A DNA stretch of 64,000 bases from assembly GCA_009780695.1 (NCBI GenBank), contig WQZN01000004.1, positions 1 to 64,000 on the forward strand, written 5' to 3'. Below, piece by piece: positions 11,292 through 21,352 of this stretch. The notes beneath the pieces were generated by a model. That model ran no database searches, was not told the origin of the DNA, and worked only from the letters and a program-made list of their open reading frames with translations. The position numbers and the translations under genes are program-made. Position 1 is the first letter of the stretch. Every line of letters starts with the position of its first letter. Source of the DNA: Microbacteriaceae bacterium. GTDB taxonomy: Bacteria > Actinomycetota > Actinomycetes > Actinomycetales > Microbacteriaceae.

Positions 11292-13064
11292 TCAGCCCTG
11301 CGGCGGGGTCGGCGACTGCGACGAGGTGGGCGAGTTGCCCGAGGTGTTGTCGCCGACGCAGTAGTACAGCGTGACGGCCGAGCCCTGGGGCTGATCGCCG
11401 ACGATCGACTGCTTCGACACCGGGGTCCCGGCGGCGACCGCGCAGCTCGAGTCGGGGGCCGCCGTCACGTTGAGGCCGAGGTTGTCGAGCGCCGTCTGGG
11501 CCTGCTGCAGCGGCTTGCTCGTCTCGTCGGTGACCTGCACCTTGCCGTTCGACTCGGTCAGGTTGACCGTGTCGCCCTGGTGGCCGGCGGTTCCTGCGGC
11601 CGGGTCGGTCGACAGCACGGTGCCGGCCGGGTGGTTCTGATCGTCGATCTGGCGCACGTAGCCGACGACGAAGCCTTGGTCGGTGAGTGTCTTCTGCGCG
11701 GTCGCATCGGAACTGCCCACGAGGCTCGGCACGGGGACGGTCGGGGTGCCGGTGGAGATCCACACCGTGATCTGGGTGTTGCGGGAGGTGACGAAGCCGG
11801 CAGCGGGGTCGGAGCGCGTCACGGAGCCCGAGGGGACGCTCGTCGACGTCTCCTGTTCGACGGCCATCGTGAGGTGCGCCGCCTTGAGCGCGGCCTGGGC
11901 CTGAGCCTGGGTGTCACCGGCGATCGAGGGCACCTTCACGCTCGAGGTGTCGAGGGCGTTGCCCGCCGGGTTGTGGTTGAAGACCCAGATGAGCAGCGCC
12001 GCGAGCACCGCGAGCACGGTGAGCACGCCGGCGACGAGCCAGATGGCCGGCGGGCGCGTCTGCGTGCGCGGCATGGCGCCGTCGTTCGCGAGCTGACGGA
12101 TCGTCGCCTCGGCCTTCGAGATCTGCGCGGGTGGGGCGCCGAAGAGCAGGTCGGTCGGCTCGGGATGCTTCGGCGCGCGCGGCACCTTCCCCTGCGCCGC
12201 GGTGTCGAGGTCGGCTCGGAAGTCGGAGGCCGTCTGATAGCGCTCGAAGCGGTCCTTCTGCAGCGCCTTGCGCATCACGACGTCGAGGGCGGGCGACACC
12301 TGCGGGTTGATGCTCGACGGCTTGACCGGGATCTCGCTGATGTGCTGGTAGGCCACGGCGACCGGCGTCTCGCCCTGGAAGGGCGGGTTGCCGGTGAGCA
12401 TCTCGAAGAGCACCACGCCCGTCGAGTACAGGTCGGTGCGGGCGTCCACCTGCTCGCCCCTCGCCTGCTCGGGGGAGAAGTAGTTCGCGGTGCCGAGGAT
12501 CGCGGTCGTCTGCGACAGCGACGCGGAGGTCTCGCTGATCGCGCGGGCGATGCCGAAGTCCATCACCTTGACGTTGCCCTGGCGCGTGATCATCACGTTG
12601 GCCGGCTTGATGTCGCGGTGCACGACACCCGCGCGGTGCGAGTACTCGAGCGCCGTGAGGATGCCCTGGGTGATCGTGATGGCGTGCACCGGGTCGATCT
12701 GGCCCCGGGCGATGAGCTCGTCGAGCGGCGCGCCGTCGACGAACTCCATGATGATGAAGGGCGCCTGGACCTCGTTGCCGTCGACGTCGCGCACCATGTC
12801 TTCGCCGGCGTCGAAGACGCGGACGATCGTCGGGTGCGCCATGCGCGCGGCGGCCTGGGCTTCCTGGCGGAAGCGGGTGCGGAAGGCGGGGTCGGTCGCG
12901 AGCTGAGGCTTCAGCAGCTTGATCGCGACCGTGCGGCCGAGTCGGGTGTCGACACCCTTGTGGACGTCGGACATGCCGCCGCGGCCGAGCAGTTCGCCCA
13001 GCTGATACCGCCCGGCGACCATGCGCCGGGTGTCGGGGACCGCTGCCAATTCCTCAGTACTCAC
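11292..13064 (-). CDS. pknB: Ser/Thr protein kinase PknB with PASTA domains
   Basis: 590-residue membrane kinase that senses cell-wall fragments and phosphorylates division and peptidoglycan enzymes. The kinase domain covers about residues 17-280: glycine loop GRGGMSDVHKG, VAIK lysine, catalytic HRDIKPANV, DFGIAR and SPEQARG. A membrane helix lies at about 340-358. Three PASTA repeats fill the external region to the C-terminus, the last ending in a Ser/Thr/Pro tail. It is the last gene of the fhaA-to-pknB operon. The GTG at 13064 precedes the conserved N-terminus but has no clear ribosome site, so a later start at MVAGRYQ is possible. Confidence 0.95.
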   Translation of the reverse strand: MSTEELAAVPDTRRMVAGRYQLGELLGRGGMSDVHKGVDTRLGRTVAIKLLKPQLATDPAFRTRFRQEAQAAARMAHPTIVRVFDAGEDMVRDVDGNEVQAPFIIMEFVDGAPLDELIARGQIDPVHAITITQGILTALEYSHRAGVVHRDIKPANVMITRQGNVKVMDFGIARAISETSASLSQTTAILGTANYFSPEQARGEQVDARTDLYSTGVVLFEMLTGNPPFQGETPVAVAYQHISEIPVKPSSINPQVSPALDVVMRKALQKDRFERYQTASDFRADLDTAAQGKVPRAPKHPEPTDLLFGAPPAQISKAEATIRQLANDGAMPRTQTRPPAIWLVAGVLTVLAVLAALLIWVFNHNPAGNALDTSSVKVPSIAGDTQAQAQAALKAAHLTMAVEQETSTSVPSGSVTRSDPAAGFVTSRNTQITVWISTGTPTVPVPSLVGSSDATAQKTLTDQGFVVGYVRQIDDQNHPAGTVLSTDPAAGTAGHQGDTVNLTESNGKVQVTDETSKPLQQAQTALDNLGLNVTAAPDSSCAVAAGTPVSKQSIVGDQPQGSAVTLYYCVGDNTSGNSPTSSQSPTPPQG

Positions 13065-13114
13065 TTCGCGAACAGGGTAGCAATCGCTTCTTGGGTCACC
13101 GCTGAGCCGAGCGG

Positions 13115-14902
13115 TCAGTTCCCGGAGCCGGTCGTGTCGGCGGCGGCGCCGGAGGTGTCGGTGGGTGCCGGCGTGCTCGTGTCGGTCGGCGTCTGGGAGG
13201 CGGGGATCGTCACGGTCAGCGCGGGCGACTGGGCCGACTCGACCCCGGCGCAGAAGATCGTGTACGTCACCGGGAAGCTCGAGCCCGCCGCGTCGGTCGG
13301 AACCGTCCAGTTCTGGGTCGTGTCCGAGCCGGCGGCCTGCGGCTGCGCCTGGTTGTTGATGTACAGGCGTCGACCGGTCAGGGTCTGGCCCGACGGGCAC
13401 GAGTCGCTCGGGTTGAAGACGAAGGTCAGCACCGTGCCGGGGCCCGGGTTGGCCGGCGGGTTCTGCAGGGTCGGAGCGGCGGCGGGCGCGCTCGGCTTCA
13501 CGAGGTCGCCGTAGACGTACAGCGTCACCGTCATGGCGAAGGGGACCATCTGCTGAGGCTGGACGTCGTAGACCGTGTCGACGACGTCGGCGGAGGCCGC
13601 GGGCTTGGTCTTGTCGATCGACACGTTGTGCCAGCCGGCCTGATTGAGCAGCGCCTTCGCCGCCGCCGAGGTCTTGCCGAGGTAGTCGTTCGGATCGAGG
13701 TAGGCGCGGTCGGTCGGGGTGTCCGACGGGGTGGGCGACGGCGTGGTCTCCGTCGGCGTCGAGACGGGCGAGTTCGTGTTCGCCGGGGCCGGCGACTGCG
13801 GCCGCAGGAACGCGATGAGCGACCAGATGAGCGCGCCGAGCAGCAGCACGATGAGGACGATGAGCGGGATCGTCCACGGGCTGCGCTTCTTCGTCTGGCG
13901 GGCGGCCTCGGCGCGGCTGCCGGCGGCGATCGGGGTCGCGACGGTCGCGTCGGCCGGCGACGAGTAGACGGTGGTCGCGGCCGTCGACGCCGCGGTGGCA
14001 CCGGCCGGCATGAGCTGCGTCGCGGCCGTGGCGAGCGAGGCGCCGCCGAGGACGGCGGGCACCGCGGCGGCGGCGCTGCCGACATCCCCGCGCCGCAGCG
14101 ACTGCGCCGCCCGCGCGAGGTGCGCGGCCGACGCGGGCCGGTCGACGGGGTTCTTGGCGATCGACGCCATGATCAGGTTGCTCACCGGCTCGGGCACGGT
14201 CGGCGGCAGGGCCGGGGGCGCCTCGTTGATCTGCGCCATCGCGATCGCGACCTGCGACTCGCCCGTGAAGGGACGGCGGCCGGCGACGCACTCGTAGGCG
14301 ACGATGCCGAGCGAGTAGATGTCGGTGGCGGGGGATGCCGGGTGCCCGCTCGCCTGCTCGGGCGAGAGGTACTGCACGGTGCCCATGACCTGGCCGGTCG
14401 CGGTGAGGGGCACCTGGTCGGCGACGCGCGCGATGCCGAAGTCGGTGATCTTCACGCGGCCCTCGGGCGTGATCAGCAGGTTGCCGGGCTTGATGTCGCG
14501 GTGCACGAGGCCCGCGGCGTGCGCGGCCTGCAGCGCGGAGGCGGTCTGCGCGACGATGTCGAGCGTGCGGTCGGCCGACAGGTGGCCCTCGCGCTCGAGG
14601 ATCGACGAGAGCGCCTCGCCGGGCACGAGCTCCATGACGAGGAACGCGCTGCCCGCGTCCTCGCCGTAGTCGAAGACGTTCGCGATGCCCTCGTGGTTGA
14701 CGAGGGCCGCGTGGCGCGCCTCGGTGCGGAAGCGCTCGAGGAAGGAGGGGTCGCCGAGGTACTCGTCCTTGAGGATCTTGATCGCGACGGTGCGCCCGAT
14801 GACCTGGTCGGTCGCCTGCCACACCTCGCCCATGCCGCCGATGGCGATCCGCGACTGCAGCTCGTAACGCCCACCGAAGGTGAGCCCTGCCGTGGGTCTC
14901 AT
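13115..14902 (-). CDS. pknA: Ser/Thr protein kinase PknA with extracytoplasmic domain
   Basis: 595-residue membrane kinase paired with PknB in control of cell shape and division. The kinase core spans about residues 10-270, with [32 protein letters not shown] and LSPEQASG. A Pro/Ala linker leads to one membrane helix at about 344-361. The external part holds a Thr/Pro-rich stretch, one degenerate PASTA-like unit ([16 protein letters not shown] onward) and a second beta-rich domain with a cysteine pair. Mycobacterial PknA lacks such a sensor region. The start overlaps the pbpA stop by 4 bases. Confidence 0.93.
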   Translation of the reverse strand: MRPTAGLTFGGRYELQSRIAIGGMGEVWQATDQVIGRTVAIKILKDEYLGDPSFLERFRTEARHAALVNHEGIANVFDYGEDAGSAFLVMELVPGEALSSILEREGHLSADRTLDIVAQTASALQAAHAAGLVHRDIKPGNLLITPEGRVKITDFGIARVADQVPLTATGQVMGTVQYLSPEQASGHPASPATDIYSLGIVAYECVAGRRPFTGESQVAIAMAQINEAPPALPPTVPEPVSNLIMASIAKNPVDRPASAAHLARAAQSLRRGDVGSAAAAVPAVLGGASLATAATQLMPAGATAASTAATTVYSSPADATVATPIAAGSRAEAARQTKKRSPWTIPLIVLIVLLLGALIWSLIAFLRPQSPAPANTNSPVSTPTETTPSPTPSDTPTDRAYLDPNDYLGKTSAAAKALLNQAGWHNVSIDKTKPAASADVVDTVYDVQPQQMVPFAMTVTLYVYGDLVKPSAPAAAPTLQNPPANPGPGTVLTFVFNPSDSCPSGQTLTGRRLYINNQAQPQAAGSDTTQNWTVPTDAAGSSFPVTYTIFCAGVESAQSPALTVTIPASQTPTDTSTPAPTDTSGAAADTTGSGN

Positions 14903-16356
14903 TTGCTCAGCACCGCCTCAAGTACCTGTCGTGCGATCGGAGCCGCAACGGAGTTGCCCGTGCCGCTCTGTCCCAGCCCGCCGCCGTCTTCGACAACGAC
15001 CGCGACCGCGACCTCCGGGTTATCAGCCGGCGCGAACCCGGTGAACCACAGCGTGTACGGCGCGTTGTCGCCGTTCTGTGCCGTGCCGGTCTTGCCCGCA
15101 ACACTGACACCGCTAATTTTGGCATTAGTCCCTGTGCCCTCGGTGACGCCCCTGACCATCATCTGTGTAACGGTCTGCGCTGTCGCGGCGCTCGTCGCCC
15201 GGCCGAACTCGGTCGGCTGGAACGTCTGCAGCCGGGTCAGATCGGGGGCGATCACCGACTGGATCAGGTTCGGCTGCATCACGACGCCGCCGTTGGCGAT
15301 GCCGGACGAGTTCAGGGCGATCTGCAGCGCGGTCGCGGTGTCGCTCTGCTGGCCGAAGGCGCTCTGCATGAGCTGCGCCTGGTCGTCGTAGCCCGGGTAC
15401 GAGCTGATCGATGCGGGCATCGGGATCTTGAACTCGTGGTTGAAGCCGAACGCCTCCGCCTGGTTCTTGATCGCATCGCTGCCGAGCTTGGCGCCGAGCT
15501 CGGCGAACGGGATGTTGCAGCTCCACACCTGGGCGTTCTCGATCGAGACCTTGCCGCCCGCGTCGCCCGAGCACTTGGCGCCCGTGTCGTTGTGGATGAC
15601 GGTCGAGCTGCCGGGCAGCTGCAGACCCGAGGGGTTCGGCAGCAGGGAGCTCGGCGTGTAGCTGCCCGAGCCGATCGCCGCCGAGCTGACCACGGGCTTG
15701 AAGGTCGAGCCCGGCGGGTTGAGGTCGGTGATGGCCTTGTTGACGAGGGGGTTGCCCGCGGCATCCCGCAACGCGTCGTAGTTGGTGAGATAGGTGTTCG
15801 GGTCGTGCACGGCGAGCTTGTTCGGGTCGAACGACGGCGTCGAGACCATTGCGAGGATCGCGCCCGACTTCGGGTCGATCGCGACCACCGCGCCCTGCTT
15901 GCCGGCGAGCGCCTCGGCGGCCGCGCGCTGCACCTTCGGGACGATCGTCAGCTCGACCGAGTCGCCCTGGGGGTGCTGACCCGTGACGATGTTCTTCACG
16001 CGCGTCAGGAAGTCGGAGTTCGAGGTGCCCGACAGCTCCTGGTTCATCGCGCCCTCGATGCCCGTCGCGTTGCCGTTGACGGCGAGATAGCCGGTGACCG
16101 CCGAATAGAGCGGGCCCTCCGAATAGACGCGCTGCCACCGGTAGCGGTCCGAGCTCGGCACGGACTGCGCGATCGCGGTGCCGCCGACGATGATCGAGCC
16201 GCGCTGGACGTTGTAGCTGTCGTTGACGGCGCGGGTGTTCCTGGAATCCGCGTTCAGCTGATCGGCGAAGCCGACCTGGATGGTGCTGGAGGCCACGAAC
16301 AGCGCCACGAACATCAGCAGCACGAACACGGACAGGCGCTTCAACTCGCGGTTCAC
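14899..16356 (-). CDS. pbpA: penicillin-binding protein 2 (class B transpeptidase) PbpA
   Basis: 485-residue class B penicillin-binding protein that cross-links peptidoglycan. An N-terminal membrane anchor (residues about 9-30) precedes the dimerisation domain. The transpeptidase motifs are present: SxxK in GSTFKPV (near 215), SxN in WSCNIPF (near 280) and KTG in AGKTGTAQ (near 422). It works with the SEDS protein encoded immediately upstream, which it overlaps by 4 bases. It belongs to the operon under control of PknA/PknB and PstP. Confidence 0.95.
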   Translation of the reverse strand: MNRELKRLSVFVLLMFVALFVASSTIQVGFADQLNADSRNTRAVNDSYNVQRGSIIVGGTAIAQSVPSSDRYRWQRVYSEGPLYSAVTGYLAVNGNATGIEGAMNQELSGTSNSDFLTRVKNIVTGQHPQGDSVELTIVPKVQRAAAEALAGKQGAVVAIDPKSGAILAMVSTPSFDPNKLAVHDPNTYLTNYDALRDAAGNPLVNKAITDLNPPGSTFKPVVSSAAIGSGSYTPSSLLPNPSGLQLPGSSTVIHNDTGAKCSGDAGGKVSIENAQVWSCNIPFAELGAKLGSDAIKNQAEAFGFNHEFKIPMPASISSYPGYDDQAQLMQSAFGQQSDTATALQIALNSSGIANGGVVMQPNLIQSVIAPDLTRLQTFQPTEFGRATSAATAQTVTQMMVRGVTEGTGTNAKISGVSVAGKTGTAQNGDNAPYTLWFTGFAPADNPEVAVAVVVEDGGGLGQSGTGNSVAAPIARQVLEAVLSK

Positions 16357-17777
16357 GACGCGGACCTCGGCTGGTGTCGGACGGTGTCGGAGAGCCGCAG
16401 CAGCAGCGCGACGATCACCCAGTTGGCCACGAGCGAGGATCCGCCCGCGGCGAGGAAGGGGGCGGTGAGGCCCGTGACGGGGATGACGCGCGTGATGCCC
16501 CCGAGCACGACGAAGGTCTGCAGCGCCACGACGAAGCCGAGCCCGACGGCGAGGAGCTTGCCGAAGTCGTCCTCACTGGCGAAGCCGATGCGGAATGCGC
16601 GCGCGACGAACAGCATGTAGAGGCAGAGCAGCGCGAAGAGGCCGATCAGGCCGAGTTCCTCGCCGAGGCTCGCGAAGATGTAGTCGCTGTTGGCGACCGG
16701 GGTCACGTAGGGCTGGCCGAGGCCGAGGCCCGTGCCGAGCAGGCCCCCGTGCGCGAGGCCGAACAGGCCCTGCACGAGCTGGTAGCTGCCGCCCGTTCCG
16801 TCGAACTGCTGCGGCGCGAAGGGGTTCAGCCAGTTCTCGAACCGGCCGTGCACGTAGCCGAGCTTCGGGATGACGCTCGAGAGCGCGTTGACGGCCGCCG
16901 CCCCGCCGACGAGCGCGATCATGCCGAGCAGGGCCCAGCTCGTGCGCCCCGTTGCGATGTAGAGCATCGCGACGAAGAGGCCGAAGTAGAGCAGACCCGT
17001 GCCGAGGTCGCGCTCGAACAGGATGACGAGCATCGTCATCACCCAGATGATCGCGAGCGGGCCGAGGTCGCGGGCACGGGGGAAGGTCACGCCGAGGATG
17101 CGCGTGCCGACCGCGGCGAGCGACTCGCGGCGCTGCACGAGGTAGCCGGCGAAGAAGACGGCGAGGGTGAGCTTCGCGATCTCGCCGGGCTGGAAGTTGA
17201 GCGGACCGACCTGGATCCACACCTTCGCCGACTCGTTCCGCGTGCCGATGACGGGCAGCAGGGGCAGGAACACCAGCACGATCGACAGCAGGCCGCTCAG
17301 GTAGGTGTAGCGCTGCAGGATGCGGTGGTTGCGCTGGAAGATCAGCACCGCGAGGGCGCAGATGATGGCGACGGCCGTCCAGGCGATCTGCCGCACCGAG
17401 GCCGCGCCCCAGCCGCTCGCGTGGGCGTGGATGTCGATGCGGTAGATCATCGCGATGCCGATGCCGTTGAGCAGGGTCGCGATCGGCAGGATGAACGGGT
17501 CGGCGTCCGGTGCGGTCACCCGCAGGGCGATGTGCACGCCGAAGACGAGCACCCCGAGCGCGATGCCGAAGAACGCGAGCGACCCGTCGATCGTGCCGTT
17601 CGCACCGAGCTGCACCAGGATCTCGGCCGAGACGACGATGGCGAACGCGAAGATCAGGAGGCCGAGCTCGAGGTTGCGCAGGCGGCGCGGCATCCTGATG
17701 CGCGGCACCACGCTCGTCATCGCGGTGACGATCCCCGTGCGGGGGCGGTCGCCCGCGGCGCTGAACTCAGCCGGCAT
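16353..17777 (-). CDS. rodA: SEDS peptidoglycan glycosyltransferase (RodA/FtsW family)
   Basis: 474-residue polytopic membrane protein, about 12 helices, of the SEDS family that polymerises lipid II. The conserved loop segments are visible: LNFQPGEIAKL, LGTGLLYFGLF and the long loop with GSYQLVQGLFGLAHGG, then ANSDYIFASLGEELG. The position between pstP and pbpA is diagnostic for the actinobacterial RodA. The start shown overlaps pstP by 11 bases; a downstream ATG in the first 30 residues is also possible because the N-terminal 20 residues are poorly conserved in type. Confidence 0.93.
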   Translation of the reverse strand: MPAEFSAAGDRPRTGIVTAMTSVVPRIRMPRRLRNLELGLLIFAFAIVVSAEILVQLGANGTIDGSLAFFGIALGVLVFGVHIALRVTAPDADPFILPIATLLNGIGIAMIYRIDIHAHASGWGAASVRQIAWTAVAIICALAVLIFQRNHRILQRYTYLSGLLSIVLVFLPLLPVIGTRNESAKVWIQVGPLNFQPGEIAKLTLAVFFAGYLVQRRESLAAVGTRILGVTFPRARDLGPLAIIWVMTMLVILFERDLGTGLLYFGLFVAMLYIATGRTSWALLGMIALVGGAAAVNALSSVIPKLGYVHGRFENWLNPFAPQQFDGTGGSYQLVQGLFGLAHGGLLGTGLGLGQPYVTPVANSDYIFASLGEELGLIGLFALLCLYMLFVARAFRIGFASEDDFGKLLAVGLGFVVALQTFVVLGGITRVIPVTGLTAPFLAAGGSSLVANWVIVALLLRLSDTVRHQPRSAS

Positions 17778-19017
17778 CGGTCAGCTGCTCCACGATGCGC
17801 TCGGCCTCGCTGAGGCTCGAGGGGTTGGTCGTCTGGGTGAGCTGCTGGTGCTCGAACTCGTTGAGGTCGGATGCCCGGACATTCGTCTCGCGGTAGACGT
17901 GCGACAGCTTCCACGGCCCGATCTGCTGCTGCACGCCGCGGAAGATCGCGACGTTGCCGTCGGGGGCGATGCCGACGTAGTAGCGGGACTGGGTCCACTG
18001 GTAGCCGAACACGCCGATCGCCGTGAACACCGCGACCGCGATGAGCACGAAGCTGACCCAGAAGGCGCGACGCCGGCGGTGGCGGCGCTCGTCCTCCTCG
18101 ATGAGCTCGCTGAGGTAGTCGTCGGTCTGCGGCTCGAAGTGCGTCTGCGCCTGCACCGGGCGGGTGGGGTGGAGCAGCAGCGAGGGCAGCGGCAGCCGCG
18201 CGGGGCGGGGGCGCGAGGCATCCGTCACGTACGAGAGGGGGGCCGCCGCCGAGCCGACCGTCACGGGCTCGTGCGGCTGGTCGCCGCGGTCGATGTCGAT
18301 GACGATGACCGTCACGTTGTCGGGGGCGCCGCCGTCGAGCGCCATCTTGAGCAGGCGGTCGCCGACGGTCTTGGGGGATGCCGGGCTCGCCATGGTGCGC
18401 GCCATGAGGTCGGGCTTCACGACACCGGACAGGCCGTCGCTGCACAGCATCCAGCGGTCGCCCGGTCGCGTCTCGAGGATCCACGAGTCGATGTCGGGGT
18501 GCGCGTCGACGTCGCCGAGCACGCGCATGAGCACCGAACGGCGCGGATGCACCGCCGCCTCCTCCTCGGTGATGCGGCCCGTGTCGACGAGGCGCTGCAC
18601 GAAGGTGTGGTCGGTCGAGATCTGGCTCAGCTCGCCCTCGCGCCAGAGGTAGATGCGGCTGTCGCCGATGTGCGCGAGCGCCACGAAGTCGCCGACGCGC
18701 ACGATGGCGCTGACGGTCGTGCCCATGCCGGTCAGCTCGGGGTGCTCGTAGACGGTCTCGGCCAGCGCCTCGTTCGCCTCGAGCAGGGCGTTCTTGAGCG
18801 TCTCGCGCGCGACCTCGGGGTCGTCGTACTCGTGGTCGATCTGCTTGATGTGGTTCGTGGCGATCGCGCTCGCGACATCGCCGCCGGCGTGGCCGCCCAT
18901 GCCGTCGGCGACCAGGAAGAGGTCGCGGCCCGCGTACCCCGAGTCCTGGTTGTTGCTGCGCACCCGGCCGACGTTGCTGACCGCGGCGCCGCGCGTGTTC
19001 GACGCCACCGAGGTCAC
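17767..19017 (-). CDS. pstP: PP2C-family Ser/Thr protein phosphatase PstP
   Basis: 416-residue membrane phosphatase that reverses PknA/PknB phosphorylation. The PP2C domain (about 1-240) has the metal-binding motifs: VRSNNQDSG, DGMGGHAGGD, GDSRIYL, CSDGLSG and GGAPDNVTV. A Pro/Arg-rich linker precedes one membrane helix at about 317-337 and an external domain with YYVGIAPDGNVAIFRG, typical of PstP. The GTG at 19017 overlaps the fhaB stop as GTGA and begins the conserved N-terminus. Confidence 0.95.
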   Translation of the reverse strand: MTSVASNTRGAAVSNVGRVRSNNQDSGYAGRDLFLVADGMGGHAGGDVASAIATNHIKQIDHEYDDPEVARETLKNALLEANEALAETVYEHPELTGMGTTVSAIVRVGDFVALAHIGDSRIYLWREGELSQISTDHTFVQRLVDTGRITEEEAAVHPRRSVLMRVLGDVDAHPDIDSWILETRPGDRWMLCSDGLSGVVKPDLMARTMASPASPKTVGDRLLKMALDGGAPDNVTVIVIDIDRGDQPHEPVTVGSAAAPLSYVTDASRPRPARLPLPSLLLHPTRPVQAQTHFEPQTDDYLSELIEEDERRHRRRRAFWVSFVLIAVAVFTAIGVFGYQWTQSRYYVGIAPDGNVAIFRGVQQQIGPWKLSHVYRETNVRASDLNEFEHQQLTQTTNPSSLSEAERIVEQLTDAG

Positions 19018-19691
19018 CGTCGCAGCTCGAACGTCGTCATGCCGACCTTGATCGGGGTGTCGAGCGGCACCTGCGCAGGCGCGGTCACGCGGTCGCCGTC
19101 GAGGAACGTGCCGTTCGTCGAGTCGAGGTCCTGCAGCATCCACTCGTTGTTCCACAGCATGAGGCGGGCGTGGTGCGTGCTGGTGTAGTCGTCGCGGATG
19201 ACGAGGCCCGACTCGCTCGAGCGGCCGATCGTGAGCGGCTTGTCGGTCAGCTCGTACTCGACGCCCACGCGCGGGCCGCCCGTGATGACGAGCTTCGACG
19301 CGTTGAACGCGGTCGCGTGCACCTTCTTCGCACCCTTGCTCTCGCCCGGCACGACCGGGACCGACCCCGTGCGATCGACCGCGAGGCCGGCGAGCGGGTG
19401 CTCCTCGTCCGAGCCGAGCTGCTCAGGTGTGAGCACGGGGGCCGGCGCCGGCGGGGTCGACGGGGGCGGCGGCGAGGAGAGGCCGGCGAAGACGTTGTCG
19501 GGGTGGGCGGCGGGCGGCGACGCGGGCGCGGGGTGGTGGCCGGATGCCTGCGCCGAGTCGTCCGGCAGCCGTTTCGCCCGTGTGCCGAACAGGTCGCCGC
19601 GCAGGGTGTACACGATCACGAAGACGAACACCCACAGCACGATGAGGAACGCGATGCGGAGCAGCAGCAGGGTGAGGGAGCTCGGGTTCAC
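19014..19691 (-). CDS. fhaB: FHA domain protein FhaB (FipA)
   Basis: 225-residue protein with one N-terminal membrane helix (about 7-29), a Pro/Ala-rich linker, and a C-terminal forkhead-associated domain at about 140-225 that binds phosphothreonine. FHA signature: TIGRSSESGLVIRDD, then STHHARL and STNGTFLDG. In mycobacteria FhaB is phosphorylated by PknA/PknB and recruits division proteins. The GTG start overlaps the fhaA stop by 4 bases. Confidence 0.94.
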   Translation of the reverse strand: MNPSSLTLLLLRIAFLIVLWVFVFVIVYTLRGDLFGTRAKRLPDDSAQASGHHPAPASPPAAHPDNVFAGLSSPPPPSTPPAPAPVLTPEQLGSDEEHPLAGLAVDRTGSVPVVPGESKGAKKVHATAFNASKLVITGGPRVGVEYELTDKPLTIGRSSESGLVIRDDYTSTHHARLMLWNNEWMLQDLDSTNGTFLDGDRVTAPAQVPLDTPIKVGMTTFELRR

Positions 19692-20365
19692 GGGCGACCC
19701 CCCGACCTCGGCACCACGTTGAAGACGATGCGCGTGCGGCCGAGGGTGATGACATCCCCGGGCTCGAGGACCGACCGGGACAGCGGCTGCCCGTTCAGCT
19801 TGCTGCCGTTGGTCGAGCCGAGGTCGCGGGCCTCGGCGCGGCGGCCGTCCCACGCGATCTCGACGTGGCGACGGCTGATGCCCGTGTCGTCGACCGTGAT
19901 GTCGGCGTCGCTGCCGCGGCCGATGACCGTGCGGGCGTGAGTGAGGCCGTGACGCGTGCCGTCGATGTCGACGACGGGGGACCACGCGACGTCCTGCTTG
20001 ACGTTGCCCGACTCGATCTCGAGCACCCCCGTGGTCAGCTGGGGGTCGCTCGCCAGATCGATCGAGACGGCGCCCGCGAACTGGTAGCGCTGCGCGCGGG
20101 CGTGCTTGGTGACGAAGCTCGTCAGCTCGTCGGTGAGGGCGGCGCCCATGCCCGCCATGCGCTTGAAGTCGGTCGGGGCGAGGTGCAGCGTGAAGGCGTT
20201 GGGGGTGAGGATGCGGTCGCGCGAGACGACGGCGGCCTTCGTGTCCATCTCACGGCGCAGCGCGCTCGTGAGCTCGACGGGCTGCAACCCCGAACGGAAG
20301 GTGCGGGCGAACGCCAGGTTGACGCCGCGCTCCAGCCTCTTCTCGAAGTTGTCCAGGAAGCCCAA
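19688..20365 (-). CDS. fhaA: FHA domain protein FhaA (DUF3662 + FHA)
   Basis: 225-residue cytoplasmic protein, first gene of the cell-wall signalling operon. The N-terminal DUF3662 domain (about 1-125) begins with LDNFEKRLERGVN. The FHA domain follows at about 145-225, with VIGRGSDADITVDD, ISRRHVEI and STNGSKLNG. In mycobacteria FhaA binds phosphorylated MviN and regulates peptidoglycan synthesis. The start codon is TTG (20365-20363), supported by GGAGAG about 5 bases upstream. The operon order is fhaA-fhaB-pstP-rodA-pbpA-pknA-pknB. Confidence 0.94.
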   Translation of the reverse strand: MGFLDNFEKRLERGVNLAFARTFRSGLQPVELTSALRREMDTKAAVVSRDRILTPNAFTLHLAPTDFKRMAGMGAALTDELTSFVTKHARAQRYQFAGAVSIDLASDPQLTTGVLEIESGNVKQDVAWSPVVDIDGTRHGLTHARTVIGRGSDADITVDDTGISRRHVEIAWDGRRAEARDLGSTNGSKLNGQPLSRSVLEPGDVITLGRTRIVFNVVPRSGGRP

Positions 20366-20506
20366 GGTCTCTCTCCGGTCGGTCGTCTTTGCGTTGAATG
20401 CTAGCGGGCGGGGTGCCGGGCCTCGCTTGGAACCCCCGGCCGAATAGGGATTCCCAGGAGGCTCGTGTTATCTTCGTCAGGTTGTGTTCCTCGGAGCACG
20501 ATCACT

Positions 20507-20590
20507 GCGCGAGTGGCGGAATAGGCAGACGCGCACGGTTCAGGTCCGTGTGCCCGTGAGGGCGTGGGGGTTCAACTCCCCCCTCGCGCA
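20507..20590 (+). tRNA. tRNA-Leu (CAG anticodon)
   Basis: 84-base class II tRNA with acceptor stem GCGCGAG/CTCGCGC. The anticodon CAG lies at 20541-20543 in loop TTCAGGT, a long variable arm (TGCCCGTGAGGGCG) is present, and the T-arm contains GGGTTCAACTCCC. CCA is not encoded. The marker position next to fhaA is typical of actinobacteria. Confidence 0.97.
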
Positions 20591-20612
20591 CAGTGTGAAA
20601 ACAAACAGTGTC

Positions 20613-20649
20613 GAAGAGCCCCCGGTTTCCCCGGGGGCTCTTCTTTTTT
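20613..20649 (+). terminator. rho-independent terminator after tRNA-Leu
   Basis: A perfect 13-bp stem (20613-20625 and 20631-20643) with a TTTCC loop is followed by a run of six T. It is a strong intrinsic terminator 22 bases after the tRNA. Confidence 0.95.
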
Positions 20650-20724
20650 GCCCGGGTGGTGCGGTCGGTCGGCACTCGTGCACGGTGTTCACGTGCGGGA
20701 CTGTGCGCGAGCGACGACCCGGGC

Positions 20725-20730
20725 TAGCTT
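20725..20730 (+). promoter_or_regulatory. leaderless -10 box TAGCTT
   Basis: TAGCTT ends 7 bases before the ATG of the following gene, which has no Shine-Dalgarno sequence. Confidence 0.55.
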
Positions 20731-20737
20731 CGGCGGC

Positions 20738-21352
20738 ATGGGGTTGTCGTGGGATGAGGTGCGGACCGGTTTCGGCGCCGCCGCCGCATGGTTCGTGCAC
20801 ACTGCCGGGCAGGTCGACGGGCGGTGGGCCGAGCCCGGGCTCGGCGAGTGGGACATCCGCTCGCTCGTGGGGCACACGAGCCGCGCGCTGATCACCGTCG
20901 AGGAGTATCTGGCGCGCCCGGCATCCTCGATCGCCCTCGCTTCGCCGGCCGAGTACTACCGCGCGACCCGTCTGCTCTCGCGCGGCGACGAGGTGCCCGC
21001 GCGCGGCCGCGCGGCAGGTCTCGCTTTGGGCGACGACCCGGCGACGGCGGTCGGCGCTCTCGCCGAGCGCGTCGTGCCGTTGGTCTCGGCATGTTCGGGT
21101 GCCGAGACGGTGACCACGATCGCGGGCGGGATGTCGCTCGCCGCCTACCTGCCGACCCGGGTCTTCGAGCTCGTCGTGCACACGGCCGACCTGGCCGCGG
21201 CGCTGGGTGTGCCGAGCGAGGTGCCCGAGTCGTCCGCCCGCGTCGCGCTGTCGGTCGCGGCCGAGCTGGCCATCGGTGCGCACGCCACGGCCGAGGTGCT
21301 GTTCGCCGTGACCGGGCGGGCGGTGCTGCCGGCCGGGTTCACGCTGATCTGA
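20738..21352 (+). CDS. maleylpyruvate isomerase / DinB-like mycothiol-dependent family protein
   Basis: 204-residue protein of the DinB_2/MDMPI superfamily. It has an N-terminal four-helix domain with GEWDIRSLVGHTSRAL, where the metal-binding His is expected, and VFELVVHTADLAAALG, with the third-helix His. Members use mycothiol or a divalent metal in thiol-transfer or isomerase reactions; the exact substrate is unknown. The ATG at 20738 begins the conserved first helix, and the frame upstream runs through tRNA-Leu. Its last codons are duplicated at 22030, at the edge of a 111-bp direct repeat. Confidence 0.82.
   Translation: MGLSWDEVRTGFGAAAAWFVHTAGQVDGRWAEPGLGEWDIRSLVGHTSRALITVEEYLARPASSIALASPAEYYRATRLLSRGDEVPARGRAAGLALGDDPATAVGALAERVVPLVSACSGAETVTTIAGGMSLAAYLPTRVFELVVHTADLAAALGVPSEVPESSARVALSVAAELAIGAHATAEVLFAVTGRAVLPAGFTLI

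Noticed and set aside
11181-13514. Long open frame on the plus strand opposite pknB and part of pknA
   Set aside because: It is an antisense shadow produced by high GC content. Arg/Asp/Gly-rich low-complexity translation, no start signal, and two well-recognised kinases on the other strand.
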